A stretch of DNA of 64,000 bases, taken from NCBI GenBank assembly GCA_017590115.1, contig JAGGNK010013559.1, positions 876,933-940,932 of the forward strand, read 5' to 3'. The position numbers and the translations under genes were made by a program. Origin of the DNA: Montifringilla adamsi. Taxonomy: Eukaryota > Chordata > Aves > Passeriformes > Passeridae. The notes under the pieces are model-generated. The model did not search any database, had not been told where the DNA came from, and was given only the letters and a program-made list of their open reading frames with translations. Shown here one piece after another: positions 1 to 13,400 of the stretch (positions within the stretch are counted from its first letter, which is position 1; the number at the start of each line of letters is the position of its first letter).

Positions 1-99
1 CCACATGGCCCTCACCAGGAGCAGAGCTGCTTCCCATCTGCCCCAGGAAGGAGACTGACTGTGGGGAAGGGGTGGGGGGCTTCGGTTCTGGGGCCTCAC

Positions 100-202
100 C
101 TGTGAGACACCTGAGAGCCCTTGAGGCTGGACATGGTCTCCTCCAGGTTCTGACGTAGGTCCAGCACATTCTGCACTGTCCTCTTCCTCTGGGACTCGGG
201 GT
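100..202 (-). CDS. NAV1: NAV1 second coding exon
   Basis: This 103-base internal exon of neuron navigator 1 encodes [20 protein letters not shown] followed by [14 protein letters not shown], a block nearly invariant in vertebrate NAV1 and close to the NAV2/NAV3 equivalents. The acceptor is CTCTCCACAG before ACCCCGAG and the donor is CTCACAG/GTGAGG. It enters in phase 1 and leaves in phase 2, so it completes the GAC codon begun by the G at the end of the 26,923 exon. The same phase also accepts the alternative exon ending at 29,573. It is the shared exon downstream of both NAV1 N-termini; the rest of NAV1 (coiled coils, AAA domain) lies off the left edge. Confidence 0.96.
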
Positions 203-236
203 CTGTGGAGAGACAAGGTGATGGCTTTAAAGGGAT

Positions 237-302
237 GAGAGGATGGATGGATGGATGGATGGATGGATGGATGGATGGATGGATGGACGGATGGATGGAT
301 GG
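237..302. repeat. (GGAT)n microsatellite
   Basis: Sixteen or so GGAT units with one GGAC variant lie just upstream (in gene sense) of the NAV1 second exon acceptor. They make long Met-Asp-Gly-Trp open frames that are not genes. Confidence 0.97.
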
Positions 303-769
303 AGCACTCCCCTGCCCATGGCCATGACCAACAGCCCTGGCTCTGCCCATCAGGAAGGGACAAGGCAAGTCTGGCATCAGGCTGGAGCTGCACCACCCTG
401 AAATGCCACTCCCAAGCATGCAGCTGGGATGGTGATGTCTAGTCCAGAAAGGATGAGCTGGCAGAGACCAAGTGGGGCCACAGGACCCACACAGGTCACA
501 GGAACAGCAGTCCTGGAAGAATGTCCCCAAACCTGCCCCTGCATCCCCCAGGCCCCAGGGGTGCTCCAGCTTGGGAACATGGGTGCTGGAGCAGCATCAC
601 TTGGTGTGCAGCCAGTGGGACCGAGGGGATGTTGAGGGGCGAAGGACACTGAGACCCACTCATGAAGGAATGGCTGCTTCTGTGCAGGGCTGGAGCAGCT
701 GGTGGGACTGAGCCCCCACAGGCACAGCCCAGAGCTGAGTATCCCTAACCTGGACTTCTCCATGTATAC

Positions 770-935
770 ACACCCACGTCATGGGTGTGTACACACACAC
801 AGAGCCATGCACCCCCCAAAATGCACATGAGCACATGCATCTACCCACATCACAACCACTTGTGCACACGTGCAGATATATACAGGCAGGTCCACAAACA
901 CTTACACACACCTGCACACACAAACGTGTGCACAC
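770..935. repeat. CA-rich low-complexity tract
   Basis: Imperfect CACACA/CACATG runs extend over about 160 bases. Confidence 0.8.
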
Positions 936-3900
936 TGCCCAGAGACACCTACGTGGAGGTATAAGAACACAGACACCTGCACAGAGGAGGGGGTCACTCC
1001 TGGCCCAGCCCCAGCAGTGCTGTGGGCTCGGTGCCATGGCTCCAGCTCTGAGTCCCTGTCCCATTCACATGCACCCCGGGCACTAACAGCCGTGCCACTG
1101 GGGCTTTGATCCCCGATTTCAGCCTTTCAGCTGCAGCCTGCCACGGATCTGCAGTGACAGCAGGCGTCAGGGACATGGGATGTGGCTCCTCCTAATGTAA
1201 CGTGGCAACCAGCGCTTCAGGATTTGCAACGGTACCGGCACCATGTGAACTGCAGGGACAGGGGGATGGGGGACACCGACAGCACACACCCCAGCAGCTC
1301 CCCACAAAGGCACAGCCACATGCCAGTGCTCAAGCAGGGCTCCTTGCGTGTTCCTTGTCCCCATCACACTCTGGCCACGCCTCAGGCAGCACCCATGGGT
1401 GCTGCCCCGTCCCCAAGCTCCCCTTGCCCACCTGCCTGGGCAGGAGCACCTCAGACCAGTGAAGCGGCCCTGATTTACACACCCCTGAGCCTGGAAGGGG
1501 GTGACAAGCAGGAACAGCCCGATGAGACGGGTTCAATGAAGCAGGTTAAAGTCAGTTGTAGATGAGGCAAAAGGGCTGGTGAGCCCACAGGGCACCCAAC
1601 GTGGCCAGCCACATCAGAGCATAAGGACACCCATCCCTGCATGTGTCCAATCACCCCAGTCCAGGTCCCAGAACCTGGCTCAGCAGGACACAAGTCATTA
1701 TTAACTCATTATTAAAATCTCCATTGTAGAGATTAGAGGAGTTAATCAAAGGCAGAGAAGCTCCAAGTGCATGTTACAATGGCACTGACCCACATCCCCA
1801 GCTTCACCATTGCACCAGTGGAGGAGTTAATCAAAGGCACAGAAGCTCCAAATGGTCCCCAAAGCCACAGGATGGGGAGGCACAGGCAGTACAGGAGAGG
1901 GATGGAGCTGAGGTGGTTGCACACATGGAATGAGGGTGCAGAAGAGGCTCAAGAGGCCCTCAGTGCTGAAGGGTGGCACCCACCTTGCTCTGCAGCCAGG
2001 ACAAGGGGACACCATGCCTGTCTGGTGGAGCAAGAAAGGATCATGTTTGCACCTCAAAGCTACAAGGTCCTGCCCTCAAGTTGCCTGCAAAGATGGATTT
2101 TCAGGCTTGAAACTGCAGGGCAGGAACCTGTGGCCAGGTCCCGGGCTGTCACACTGCAGTGTGTAGGGCAATGACAGATTTGGGCCCCTTGAACCTCAGG
2201 GAACAGCAATACAAAACCCACCAGTGTCCCCAGGTGGGTCTCCGTGCAGGAAAGGACCTGGCACCTTCAGCTCCTTCACCCTGGCCCCATTCAGTGGGTG
2301 CTGTCACCCACACCCAGCTCCCGCAGCCAGAGAAGGTGGCACGCACACCCCAGCAGTGCCAAATCCCTGCATGCTGGGTCAGGACACAGTGGGACGGGAT
2401 GAAGAGTCACTGTTGTCCCCTGGCGCCGGCAGTGGCTCCCACCCTGCCAGCTCGGCAGCGTGCTCCTCCTGGGCATGGCTCCCTCCCAAAACCCTGTCTG
2501 CCTCCCCCATGGCCACCCGCAGCCGTTCCCCTGGGCACGGAGCCAACAGGGCTGCTCCAGCCATCCCAGTCCAAGGAGCAGTGGGGCGAGCCTGCGCTGT
2601 GTCCCCAGCTGCCCCGACTGAGGGGCCGGCACAGGGGCACCACCTCCCCTGCACTGCTCTGCTTCTGGGGCACCAATGGCAATAAGCAGCATCCCAGGGT
2701 TCAGGGACAGGAATTCCAGGGCAATGGCACCGACCCACACCCCCAGCCTCATCCATTGCCCCATTCATCATCCATGCCTGGATGAGATCACTCCAGTTTT
2801 TGGGTGACAGTCCAGGTCACTCTAGACTCCAGGGAAAGCAGCAGCTCTCACCCTGGAAAGGGCCAAATTGGGGCTCACCTACCTCTGGCACACACCCTGC
2901 TGCCAGCACTGAAGTGCCACCATCTGCCCCCACAGTGCTGTCCCGGTGGTGACACAGGGACTCCCGCAGCCTGTTCCCCAGGGGCAGCAAGGGGCCAGGG
3001 GCTGGCTCGGAGCTCACCGAGTCACCGCATGCCAGAGCTGAGTCGAAACCGGAGCCACTGGGAGAGGCCGAAGTGTGGGAACAGCAGGAGAGTGCTGGAT
3101 TCCTCCCCACATCGATTTAGTAAGCTTGTGCAGCCAGATGTTTCCAGCTGCTGGAGCACATAGCAGCAGAGAAGGCTCAGCCCATGCCGTGGCGGGGTCA
3201 GTCAGACCCCAGCAGCTATGGCTGGGATGTGTTCCACAGCACTCCCCACTCCACTGGAGCTGCAGGCTCAGGGACTGATGTCTCCCTGCCCCAGCCCCAG
3301 GCTGGCCTACAGCCCCCCAGCAGATCCCACTGCTCTCACAGGCTCCGACCGTCTGCTATTACAGAGGGAAGGGAGTGCTGCCTCTGGCCTTTTGCCCCCC
3401 GTTTTGACCATGCACAGGGCAGCCATAAGATGCAGCCACTGTCTCCAGGCCCTGCACTGGGAGGTCACCAGAGCCCATTGCCCAAATCACTTGCCCCTGT
3501 GCCAGGCTGGCTCTCACTTGCCTATACCCTCAGCTGTGCTTGAGCAACTCTCACTCAGCTGAGAGTTCTCACTCAACACTCATTTCTCAACTGAGCCCTT
3601 TCAGTGCCCTCTTCAACATCAGCAAATATGATATAGCTCCACTTGGCACTCGAGGAAACTGAGGCAGGAAGCCTCAGCCCACTCCCAACCACCCCCTCAC
3701 TTGCAGCACTCCCTGGCATGGCTTCCAGCGCTGACCACCACATTACACACACTCAGCAACCTGGCACTGTGGGTGCCTGGCCCCAACCCACACAGTGCCC
3801 ATCACCCCCATCTCCTGCCTGGCCAAGCTGGGGCAGCAGCAGGTACCATCACCACAAGAAGGAGCATCTGCAAAGTGGGATACAGACACAGCCAAGTAGG

Positions 3901-4288
3901 AGGAAGAGGAGGAGGAAGGAGGAGAGAGCTGTGCTGGAATGGCTGGCTCAGGGCACAGCACTGTTTGCTGTGAGTCTGACTCTGATGGGCAGCACAGAAC
4001 CATGGCTGGACAAGGCCGGGGAGCTCCAGGCTGTGCTCATGTCCAGCTCTCCCTGCCACCTCCCAGAGCAAGCAGCGGTGGCTCCTTTGTCCGCGTGTCA
4101 GGGTGCAGCCCCAGCCCCACAACCGGGTGCTGCCGACGTGGCCAAGTACGTCAAGGAATGAGGAAATAATCAACTCCAAATGGCTCTGACAGCTCATTTC
4201 AAAGAAGCATGTGGTCACCAGCACCCGCTGGAGAGAGGCAGAGCTGACCCGTGGGACACGTGTGCCCCATGTGCCTTAGCACAGAAAC

Positions 4289-4322
4289 TCGTGTGTGCGT
4301 GTGCATGTGTGTGTGTGTGTTT
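4289..4322. repeat. (GT)n microsatellite
   Basis: Alternating GTGTGTGCGTGTGCATGTGT continues into a pure GT run. Confidence 0.9.
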
Positions 4323-6284
4323 GCATCATTCATGTGGAGGCCACATGGCAGCAAAAGCCTGCAGAAAGATGCACGTCTGCAGGAACATCACCTATGGCTG
4401 TAACCTTGCACATGTGTCCACGTGTCCATATGGGCAGTGGGACAGCAGGACATGATATCAACACTGGCACAAGGGTGCCACACTTGCATGGGTGCACTGT
4501 CTGCACTCAGCATGAGCATGGCACTCACACCTGTGTTTTCTTGCCCCCCATGGCCCAACTGGTCTCATTTCAGAGGATCCAACTGGGAAAGGGCTCCTGT
4601 TGGCCCAGTAAAGATTTCAACAGCAAGCAGGAATTCATCGGGAAAGACTGCGTGGTGCTCCTGAGTCATTCCGGTGGGCCCCTATTACACAGTAGCTGTA
4701 ACGAATTTCCCCAGGCTGGAAAACATTTCTAACTGCTTGCTCAATTTCTTCCAGCGCATTGAAAAATCCACTAATAAACTCTGCAATAAAACCCATTCTC
4801 ATGGGGCTGTGAGCCTCCTCTGGCCCCGCTGCACTCCCTGGCTCCACGAACCCTTGAGCAGACTCACACTGTTCCCTCCATCTGCACCAGCCCCTGCTCC
4901 CAGTCCTGTTTGTGAATGAATCAGCACAGGCAGTGTTTTGTTGGTATTTTTCTTGAAAACCTTCCACTCTGGCACTAGGAGACCACCTGAGGGGAAACCC
5001 AACAACCTGAGCTCAGTGTGAACCTCACTGAGCACCATGGGTTCCTCACTCACACCCCGCAGCCTGCAACTCCATCACCAGCATCTGGGTGTGCCACCAG
5101 CAGAGTCTTCCTGAATGGAGTAAATGGCTTTATCTTGCACTATTACATCCAGTTCTGATTTCCACTCCTGGATGGCTGGGCAGGGTGATGGTCACAACCT
5201 GCAATCCTTCTCTTTGGGGCTTAACTGTCTTTTTCCCCCAACAGCTCCCAAACAGGCAGGATGAGCAGTGGAGATGGCTAACAGGGCTCTGTGGGGTGAC
5301 TGCCAAGTCTGCAGTGTCAGCCTTGTTTTCCAGCTCAAGCCCCATCCCTGCAATTCCGACGTGCTCCCACCAAGAATGTACCAGTAGCCCCAAATCACCC
5401 CTATTTCTCTGGAGATGTCCCAGGGCACCCAAGCTGGGCAGAACATGTCTTCCACACTTGCTCAATGCCCTGGGAAAGCACCACACTCTTTCCTGCAAAC
5501 CTGTTGCCCCACCCAGAAGGTAGCAGGTACATTAGCACTCCTGGTTTTATTACTTTCATTGGTGTGAGCAGAGAGCTGGCTGCCAGCTCTGCATCCTCTG
5601 CAGCAGTGTCAGGAGAGGGGCAGGGACAGGGCCACCCAGCACCCTGGTAATGGGGTACCGGGGTACCTGGACAGCTGACTGGTGTTCTGCCGACCCCAGG
5701 CAGATAGATGGGGAAAGCCTGGCTACCATACCCTGAAAGACAGCAGCAGCCCCTCAGCTGGTGGAGTTGGAGGTGCTATTCCCCATGGACACGGAAGCAC
5801 AGCCTCCTGCCACTGGTGACGGTGATGTGCAGGGGAAGCTGCAGATACCTGAGGGCCCCACCTGTGACTCCACCAAGGCAGGCTGGCCTCTGCACATGGT
5901 GCTGCTCTGCACGTAGCCCTGCAAGGCGATGGGAGGAGGCTGGACACAGCCCAGCATGTGCTGCACTTGCCCTTGGCTGAGGGAAGAGAGGCAAGAACAA
6001 GTCTTGGGGGACATAATGGGTTACAGTGGGCAAGACTGTGGGGGTAGCATGTGTCCTGCAGAGCCCAAGTCCCCCAAGGAGCACCTGCCCTGGCAGAGCC
6101 AGAGCCAGAGAGGTGACAGGGCTCTGACTTGGCACAGCCACCCCATGTCTCACATGTTGGTGGACCCTTCTTCAAAATGACATGGCCCTGCGGGAGGCTC
6201 CAACGGTGGCTGCAGAGGGGGAGGAAGCCAATTCCCTACCTGCACTCACTGCCTCTATCATTGCACCCCACCAGTGTAGTCGTC

Positions 6285-6535
6285 ATCTCAGCCATCATCA
6301 CCTCCACCATCCCCATCACTGCAAACATCCCCACACTGCAGTCATCATCACCATCCCCATCACTGCAAACATCCCCACACTGCAGTCATCATCACCATCC
6401 CCATCACTGCCAACATCCCCACACTGCAGTCATCATCACCATCACCATCCCCATCACTGCCAACATCCCCACCACTGCAGTCATCATCACCAGCATCAAC
6501 CCCATCACTGCCAACATCCCCACCACTGCCACCAG
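6285..6535. repeat. Minisatellite, units of about 44-54 bases
   Basis: There are about five copies of a unit built on CATCCCCATCACTGCAAACA followed by TCCCCACACTGCAGTCATCA. The first two copies are almost identical and later ones carry CATCAC insertions. Confidence 0.93.
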
Positions 6536-7809
6536 TGCAGGTGGGGGCAGCCCCACACTGTGGGAGGGGGCCACCATCTCCCTCCTGGCAGGTGAGAGCA
6601 GACAATAAGCAGCTGTGCAGCAATGACAGGCTGGGACTTGAGCCGAATCAGCACTTTAGGGGTGATCGTGGCTGCTAAGCCTTGCGAATCACTGCTCATA
6701 ACAAGGGCAGGGCTGAGAGACCTGGAGCCTGGACCCCGTCTGGCTCCAGTGAGCCAAGCTTTTAAAAGGGATTCAGACTTTCTCAGGCTAGAGCAGCCAT
6801 AAATCTACTTAATTGGGTCTCTCCCATACACAAGTTTCCAAGTGAATCCACTGGAGAGATCCAGACTGGGCCTCCAGCCCATTTGTGGGTTATTCTTTCA
6901 ATGGATGCTGTGCTTGGCCCCAAACCACCCCACCTGCATATCCAAACCACAGTTCCCTTTCCAGATACAGAGCCTCTAGCTGCTCCATGTCCCGGCATTC
7001 CACCTCTGTGCTGCCCTCTGCTTCTCTGTGCTGCTGAGCTGGGGGAGCCCAAAATACCCTGTGTTGGGACAGACCCTGCTTCTGCACAAGGCACTACTCA
7101 TCCCAGAGCCACACCTGCCTCCAAAGCTGCTCCTGAAAGCATCAGAGGAGCTGGGAGCATCCCAACACCCCTGTCCCCAGCACCATGGGGCTCCAAATAA
7201 TCCGTGCAAATACTTGTGCAGCTTGGGAAGGAGGGGGATGGTAGGTTAACAGGCCAAATCCATGCTCCAAGGCATGCCTCGAGCCTCTGGCCACTGGCAC
7301 ACACAGCAGCAGTCACACACGGTGACATTAACTCCCTGCTGACAGCCCCAAGGCCTTGGGAACACGGAGACAGTGTCACCAGTGGTCACTGCACCTGGGA
7401 TTTGTGCTAAGCTGACAGAGGAGGGTCAGACTGGTCACGCAGTACTCCATGCCTCAGTTTGCCCTGAAGCCTGCCGTTCTCCTCATGGCTCTGCATTACC
7501 AAGGTGTGCACGGCACAGCTGTGTCCAGCCTGGTTTCAGCACCCCACACACCCAAACACAACACCTTTCCTGCAGCCCCCAGCAGATGGTCAGGGCAATG
7601 CTGCACACCCTGCACAAAAAAAGCCAAAAAGTGGGGAAGAAATGGAAAAAAGCCCTAATTCCCCAGGGTGAGGCAGAACACCACAGCCAGGCCCCAGCAC
7701 AGAGGCCCCGGAGCAGCCGGCAGCAGTGGGTTCAAACTCCCCACGCATCACCAGACACAGGTTGGACATTGTGAAAATTCAAAATTCCAGATGGCTCTTT
7801 TTGGGTGGG

Positions 7810-7828
7810 TTTTTTTTTTTTTTTTTTT
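7810..7828. repeat. Poly-T run (19 T)
   Basis: A homopolymer lies in NAV1 intron 1. No SINE or processed copy is attached on either side that I can see. Confidence 0.95.
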
Positions 7829-9999
7829 TGCCTTGCCTCATTTCCAAGGCAACAAGACTCCCTGTCATCTGCCAGTTGCCATAGAGATTTCACCTGATTC
7901 TGCTTCAGCGGAAGAGAAAGCCAGGCTCCTCACTGCTGCAGGAGCCACGAGCCACGACCGCCTTCAAACTTACTGGGAAAAGCAGAGATAAATGGGGCTT
8001 TATATGAGGAAGGCAATGGGCTGATTCAGAGGATCAAAGGAAGGAACTGCGGGTTTCTATAGCACAAATCAGCCCTTCACTTAACTGCTTTGGTGCCCTC
8101 CAGATGTGCCCTGCATCTGGGGATGTCGCCAGCTCTCGCTCCAAGATTTGCCTGGTGGAGGAGGGGGGATGTGGGTGCATGGGGAATCCTGCACCCACTG
8201 CTTACAGCGTACCAAGGATCAATCCTGGTTCCCTGCAGGGAAGGGAGGGCACATGGCGTGTGCAGGTCACAGCCATGTCCTAACACCATAATGACCCTCC
8301 CTCACCGTGTACAGCCCTTCTCCAAAGACCCTGTGACCTAAGGAGCCAAGGGGAGGACAGGAAATGCAGGAGCAGCTAGGGAGGATGGGATGCCCATGGG
8401 CTGTGCTCAGCACGGCTTGGCTGTCATGGACATGGAGGTCAAGCACCACAAGCCCCCAGGACAGCCCCATGCAGGCAGACACAGGGTATGTTCCTCATCA
8501 GCACCAATACCATCCCAACAGCCCCATCACTGCTGAGGACCATCCATGGAGATGGTGTGGATGCATCCATACCCCAAGCCCAGGTGCAGCATGTGATTCA
8601 CTCATTCCTCCCAGAGTCACCCTCACCCCAGGCCTCTGTGACAGTAGCCCTTGGACCCTCAGTCAGATGCCCCAGATGAGTAGATCTGATGTCCCCCTGC
8701 CTGGGGCTCCCTATTGTTGATGATAATGAATCCCTTGAGCACAGGAGAAGGTTCCAGGCACTGGCAGGGTGCTCACGGGTGGCAGTCACCTCCGCGTACA
8801 AGAGGCCAAGGTCCCCACACTCCCTGCTGGGTGCCCACATCTGGCTGAAAGGGCATTTATCAGTCCCCAGAGCCTCTGCCCTCCCCAGCCTGCATCCCTG
8901 CACCAGGGCCAGTGGAGAAGGGCCTGACTGGGCAGCTCTTGGCTCAAGTTGGCTCTGTTTTGTAGGAGAACAGTCATTAGCAGAGCCAAATTTCCCATTC
9001 CCAGCCAGAATACGGCCATGCTTGGGGAAGCTTTATATTCACACAGACAAACAACTCACATTTGCTTTTTAACTGTTGGAATTGCACCCACTGGGACAGA
9101 GTGAACAGGGAGCTTTTTGTCCCCCTTGCCTTGTGACTGAGAGCTTTGTGCAGAGCAATGCGTTGCAAACATAATTCTCCCCGGCCTCAGCTGGGCTCTG
9201 GTAGACACTTGGTCTGTCTGTCCATCACCAGATCAGCCAAAGAGTCCTCATGTGTCTCCAGGAGGAATGCAAAATGTCCTCCCCAGCTTCCCTGGCAGCC
9301 TGTGGAGCTGCTCCACACTAAAAGATCAGAGACACTCAAATGGACCCAAAACACAGCTGGTGATGGGGGCTCTTCAACTCACAAGTACCTGGGGTGGGCA
9401 ACCAGAGTGGCAAACGGCTACAGGCAGCAGAGCTGGTCTGGGGTTACAGCTCGCCTGGATGCAAGGAAGAGCAGCTCTGAGCACGGAAAATCCCAGCATG
9501 GCACAGGCACAAAGGACAGCTCATCGTGAACCTCCAGAGAAGGTGCCCCAGCCACGCCCCAGAGTGGGCATCTCTGGAAACCTCCAGCCCACTGCCAAGC
9601 TCCTGAATATCAGAGCTGGCACTCACTAAGCTGTGAGCAACAGCAGTCCTCAGAGCTCTCACTCTGGAGAGGGACAAGGAACAGCTCTCCCAGAGTGGGA
9701 CATGTCCTTGAGGCACCAGCTGAACCCCCATCTCAGCCCAGCAGTACCACTCAGGGATGAGCATCCTTCACTCCAGAAGAGGGAGATCCCGGAACAGCTG
9801 CTCCCCTCCAAACACTCAGCTTCAGGAAGAGGCTCAGCACTGCATGCACACTCTGGGCTCTCTGCAAAGCCTGGGGGATGCACACCACAAGGGTCCAGAT
9901 GAGAGCAGGGCCAGACCCCAGGGTAGGTCATCATCCCTTGCATGAGAGGGTCCCTCAATAGCCCCATCGAGAGAAGAGACTGGGCAGGAGGCAGAGCAC

Positions 10000-10460
10000 C
10001 TCGAGGGGGCAAACCCAGCTTAACGAGTTCCAGGCTCGTTAGTAGATCTATTGTTACCACATCCCGCGGGAGGAGGGAGATAACACAGGCTATTTTTGCT
10101 TCCATCTGGGGAATCGTTTTCCTCCAACATGTACTGCCACGATGCTAATTTTTAAGGCTGATGATTAATTGATGTCAGGCTCATTATGGGGCCAACGGAT
10201 CTCTCTTCCCTGGGAGCGCCAAGGACAAGAGGGAGACGTGTTTTGACAGATGTCGTTGGAGCTGTGTGTGAGTGACGTCCTAACAACAGAGAAGAATAGG
10301 AGCTATTACCATGGAAAGCCCTGGAAATGGGAAGGGAAGTGCCTGCACGCGACCCCAGCACCCCTCCTCGAACAGCCCCTAATCAGCCCTTCACGCTCTG
10401 CCCCGTGGTTACCAGGGCTTTGCTCCGGAGATAAACGGTCTTTGTGCACACCCAGGGAGA
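10000..10460. promoter_or_regulatory. Candidate conserved enhancer in NAV1 intron 1
   Basis: A stretch free of repeats and balanced in composition carries clustered factor-site-like motifs: TCTATTGTTACC (SOX-like), AGATAACA (GATA), GATGATTAATTGATGTC (homeodomain-like) and TGACGTCC (10,273-10,280, CRE-like). It looks like a vertebrate conserved noncoding element; conservation was not tested. Confidence 0.4.
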
Positions 10461-13400
10461 ATTGAATCTCCTGCCTGCAGCGAGGAGGGCTTGGCCTTTC
10501 TTCTCCCCCCTCCCCAGCCTCGCAGGAGGGCCAGGTGCCAAATTCACTCTGGCACCAGAAGCAGCAGCCTGCAGGGAGCCGGAAACAAGTCTGCTACACA
10601 TATGATCACCAGGATCCCGCAAGGCTCGGGCTCCCCCTGCACCTGCGGTCCCTGGGCAGCGGGGTGCGTGAGCACTGCTGGGGTGCCTAGGGCTGCTGGT
10701 CGTACCAGGCACTGGGCAAGGTTCACCCTGAAAATCGTAGCAGCATCTGCAATAGCAGCCCAGGCAGGGCTGAAGACCAACATGCATATCACAGATTTTG
10801 GGGTCCCTTCAGTCTGCAGCATCAGCTGCCCAGGTGATGTTCACCCCAAAGCAAACCCCCCATACCCTCCCAAAGATGGAGCTGTGTGCATGCTGAGTGG
10901 CAGAAGGATTTCTTGAAGAGGGTGCCATGGCTCTTACACCAACACAATGACCTCCTGCACACCCCAGGTCTCCCATGCCCCTGCCCAGAAGCGGGATGAG
11001 GCATCCTGCTAACTCAGTGGAGAGCATGGGGTGATCCTGATCAGTGCAGATGATCTCCCCTGCCTGCTGTGCCAGCTCCCCAGGGCCACCCTCACTGAAG
11101 GCAGGGGGTACAGAGCATCATGCCCTGACACAGCTCTCAGCTTGCTCCCCTCCTGGCCAACGTTGCCACTACTCTGCTGGCCTTGTTACCTGCTCCTCCA
11201 AACTTCCCTGGGAAAAGTACCTAACCCCAGGAGCAGTACCAGCCCCATGTCTCTCTCCATCCTGGGGGCTCCACACCCAGCACCCAGGACTCCATCCTGC
11301 TGCCCCACAACAGTGCCTCACATCCCTGTGCCAGGGACATGCTGGGTGTGTGCTGGGGAGCTCAGCAGCAGCAGTCTCCCGCATCCATACTCAGCCAAAT
11401 TCGACACCAGCTCCAAAGGCTGCACTGCCAATCTGCCGGCAGTGTTATTACAAACTTGTGTTAATTGCTGCACAGTGCCTCGAGCATCCTTCACAGGGGG
11501 AGGGATGCAGATAAACTGTCTATTCTTAGCACTGATGGTTCCCCACTCCTGGTGCCGGCCCACACCATCCTCCAACTGCTTCTAGACCTGCTCCCTCTCT
11601 CGAAGCGCACTCGGAGAGTCCCCACCACCAGGGACAGGTTTTCTTGAGCAGCAGTTGTGCTTTTCCCACTAAAGGTGATTTGCAGAGAAGGAAGGTCCTG
11701 TCTCCTTCAGGAAATCTATTTGTGCCACAGGAGAGAAGGGCATGCTTGGGACCAAAAAGCTTTGTGGGAGCCACCACTTGGTCCTTACCCAGGTGCCCCA
11801 AGGGCTGGGGGCTGGCATGGAAGAAGTGTGCTTTACCTCCACCACCCGCATTAGCGGGTGAAGGGATGCTGACACACTCTACAATTCTGTGCAAAGAGCT
11901 GCTGTTCCACCTACAACTCCAAATTTTACTGGGGGTCTGGCAGTACATGGGATGGACAGGGTGGAAAATGCACCCAAACAGGCACCAGTGCCAATCAGAG
12001 GGATTTCAGTGTAGCCTCTGGACTTTCCCCTGTGCAGCTCCTGTGGCTGCCCTCACTATGCACCTGCCAACACCAGGGGCTGAATGACATGTGATGACAG
12101 CGGCCATGAGCCTCTGGACACAATGGGAGAGCAGCCACTCACCTCTGGACCCCACACACTGACAAGCCCCATCCCCTGCAGGCTGCAGGATCCCTTTAAG
12201 CATGCCGAGACCACACGGAGTTACAGCCCCAACTTGGACAGTTGGGATCTCCAGCCAAGCTCAAGACAATGCCATTCCCTGAGCTGTCAAAGCGCCAGCG
12301 CACACCGTCCTGCAGGCAGACCCTCCTGGGAGTGCCACGCTTCAAGGATGGCGCAGAGGGGTCCCTGGCAGCACTGCAGCTGGGATTTATCTCCTCTAAG
12401 AATATCTCAGCCCCATGCAATGGCTGCCTGCACAGCACAAGCCCTCTTCGCCGTGGGAAGCAGCTCTGCAATGTGCTTTGAGCTCTTCTCCCCAAATTTG
12501 CTCCGGGGGCCTGTCCAAGCACTGACGATGCACAGCCCAGAGCCACAACTGCTGCAAGAGAAGCGAGCCAACACTACAGCTTGGGGGGAAAGCATCAGCC
12601 AAAAGTCACTCAAACAAGGAAGCAATTTGTCTTATTCTGGCTACACTCCCTTGAAAAAGCAGCGCAGAGCAGGGAAATCAGGATCACGTGCGGCACACTG
12701 ACCGAGCACCCACCACAGCAGCAATGGGGAGCGTTCACACCAGGAGCCTGACAGATAGAACAGAATAGGGGAAAAAGGATGGAAAAAGAAATTCCACGTG
12801 ACCCCTCGCTCGATCCAAGGCAGACACCACATCCAACAGTTCAGAATATGAAATACGCACAATGAGCTCCAGTGAGTAATTAATCCCTTCAGGAACACTG
12901 TAAGTGATTGCAGACAGCTTACCAAGAAAAAAAAATTGGAAAGTCATTGAAAAAATTACCACAAAGTGTTTCTTTTTCTTTTCCAGCCTGAAATACAATG
13001 AGATCTGCAAGGAGCCCTCTCTGCTCTGCACAGTGTGACCGCAGTGGATTTCCAACAACCAGCTGGTTTTCCAACAACACTCAATCTACCTGCCAAGGTG
13101 AAAATTGTGAGAAACCTACCAGGCCTGACGAAGGTGGCAAGAATGGTTGGTCCCAGTGCTGGGCCCTGACCTTGGCGTCAGTGGGACATGGTGGAGGGAC
13201 GTTTCTGGAGGGACATGGCATGGCACAAAAAGGTGTCCATGCTATCTCACAACTTCATCAGTGATTCAAACACTCCAGATGACTTTCGCAGGTCAGAGCT
13301 TGGCTTATGGAGCAGGACAAGCCCTCCTGGTAACGGGATTTGGGCTCCCTAGTGATGCTTAGCTCAGTGAAGCAAACTCCCCTCCTATCTCTACCTCTCC

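Noticed and set aside
237..302. Met-Asp-Gly-Trp repeat peptide
   Set aside because: It is a translation of the (GGAT)n microsatellite.
6285..6535. Regularly spaced repeats considered as a CRISPR-like array
   Set aside because: The units are contiguous with no unique spacers, and the genome is eukaryotic; it is a minisatellite.
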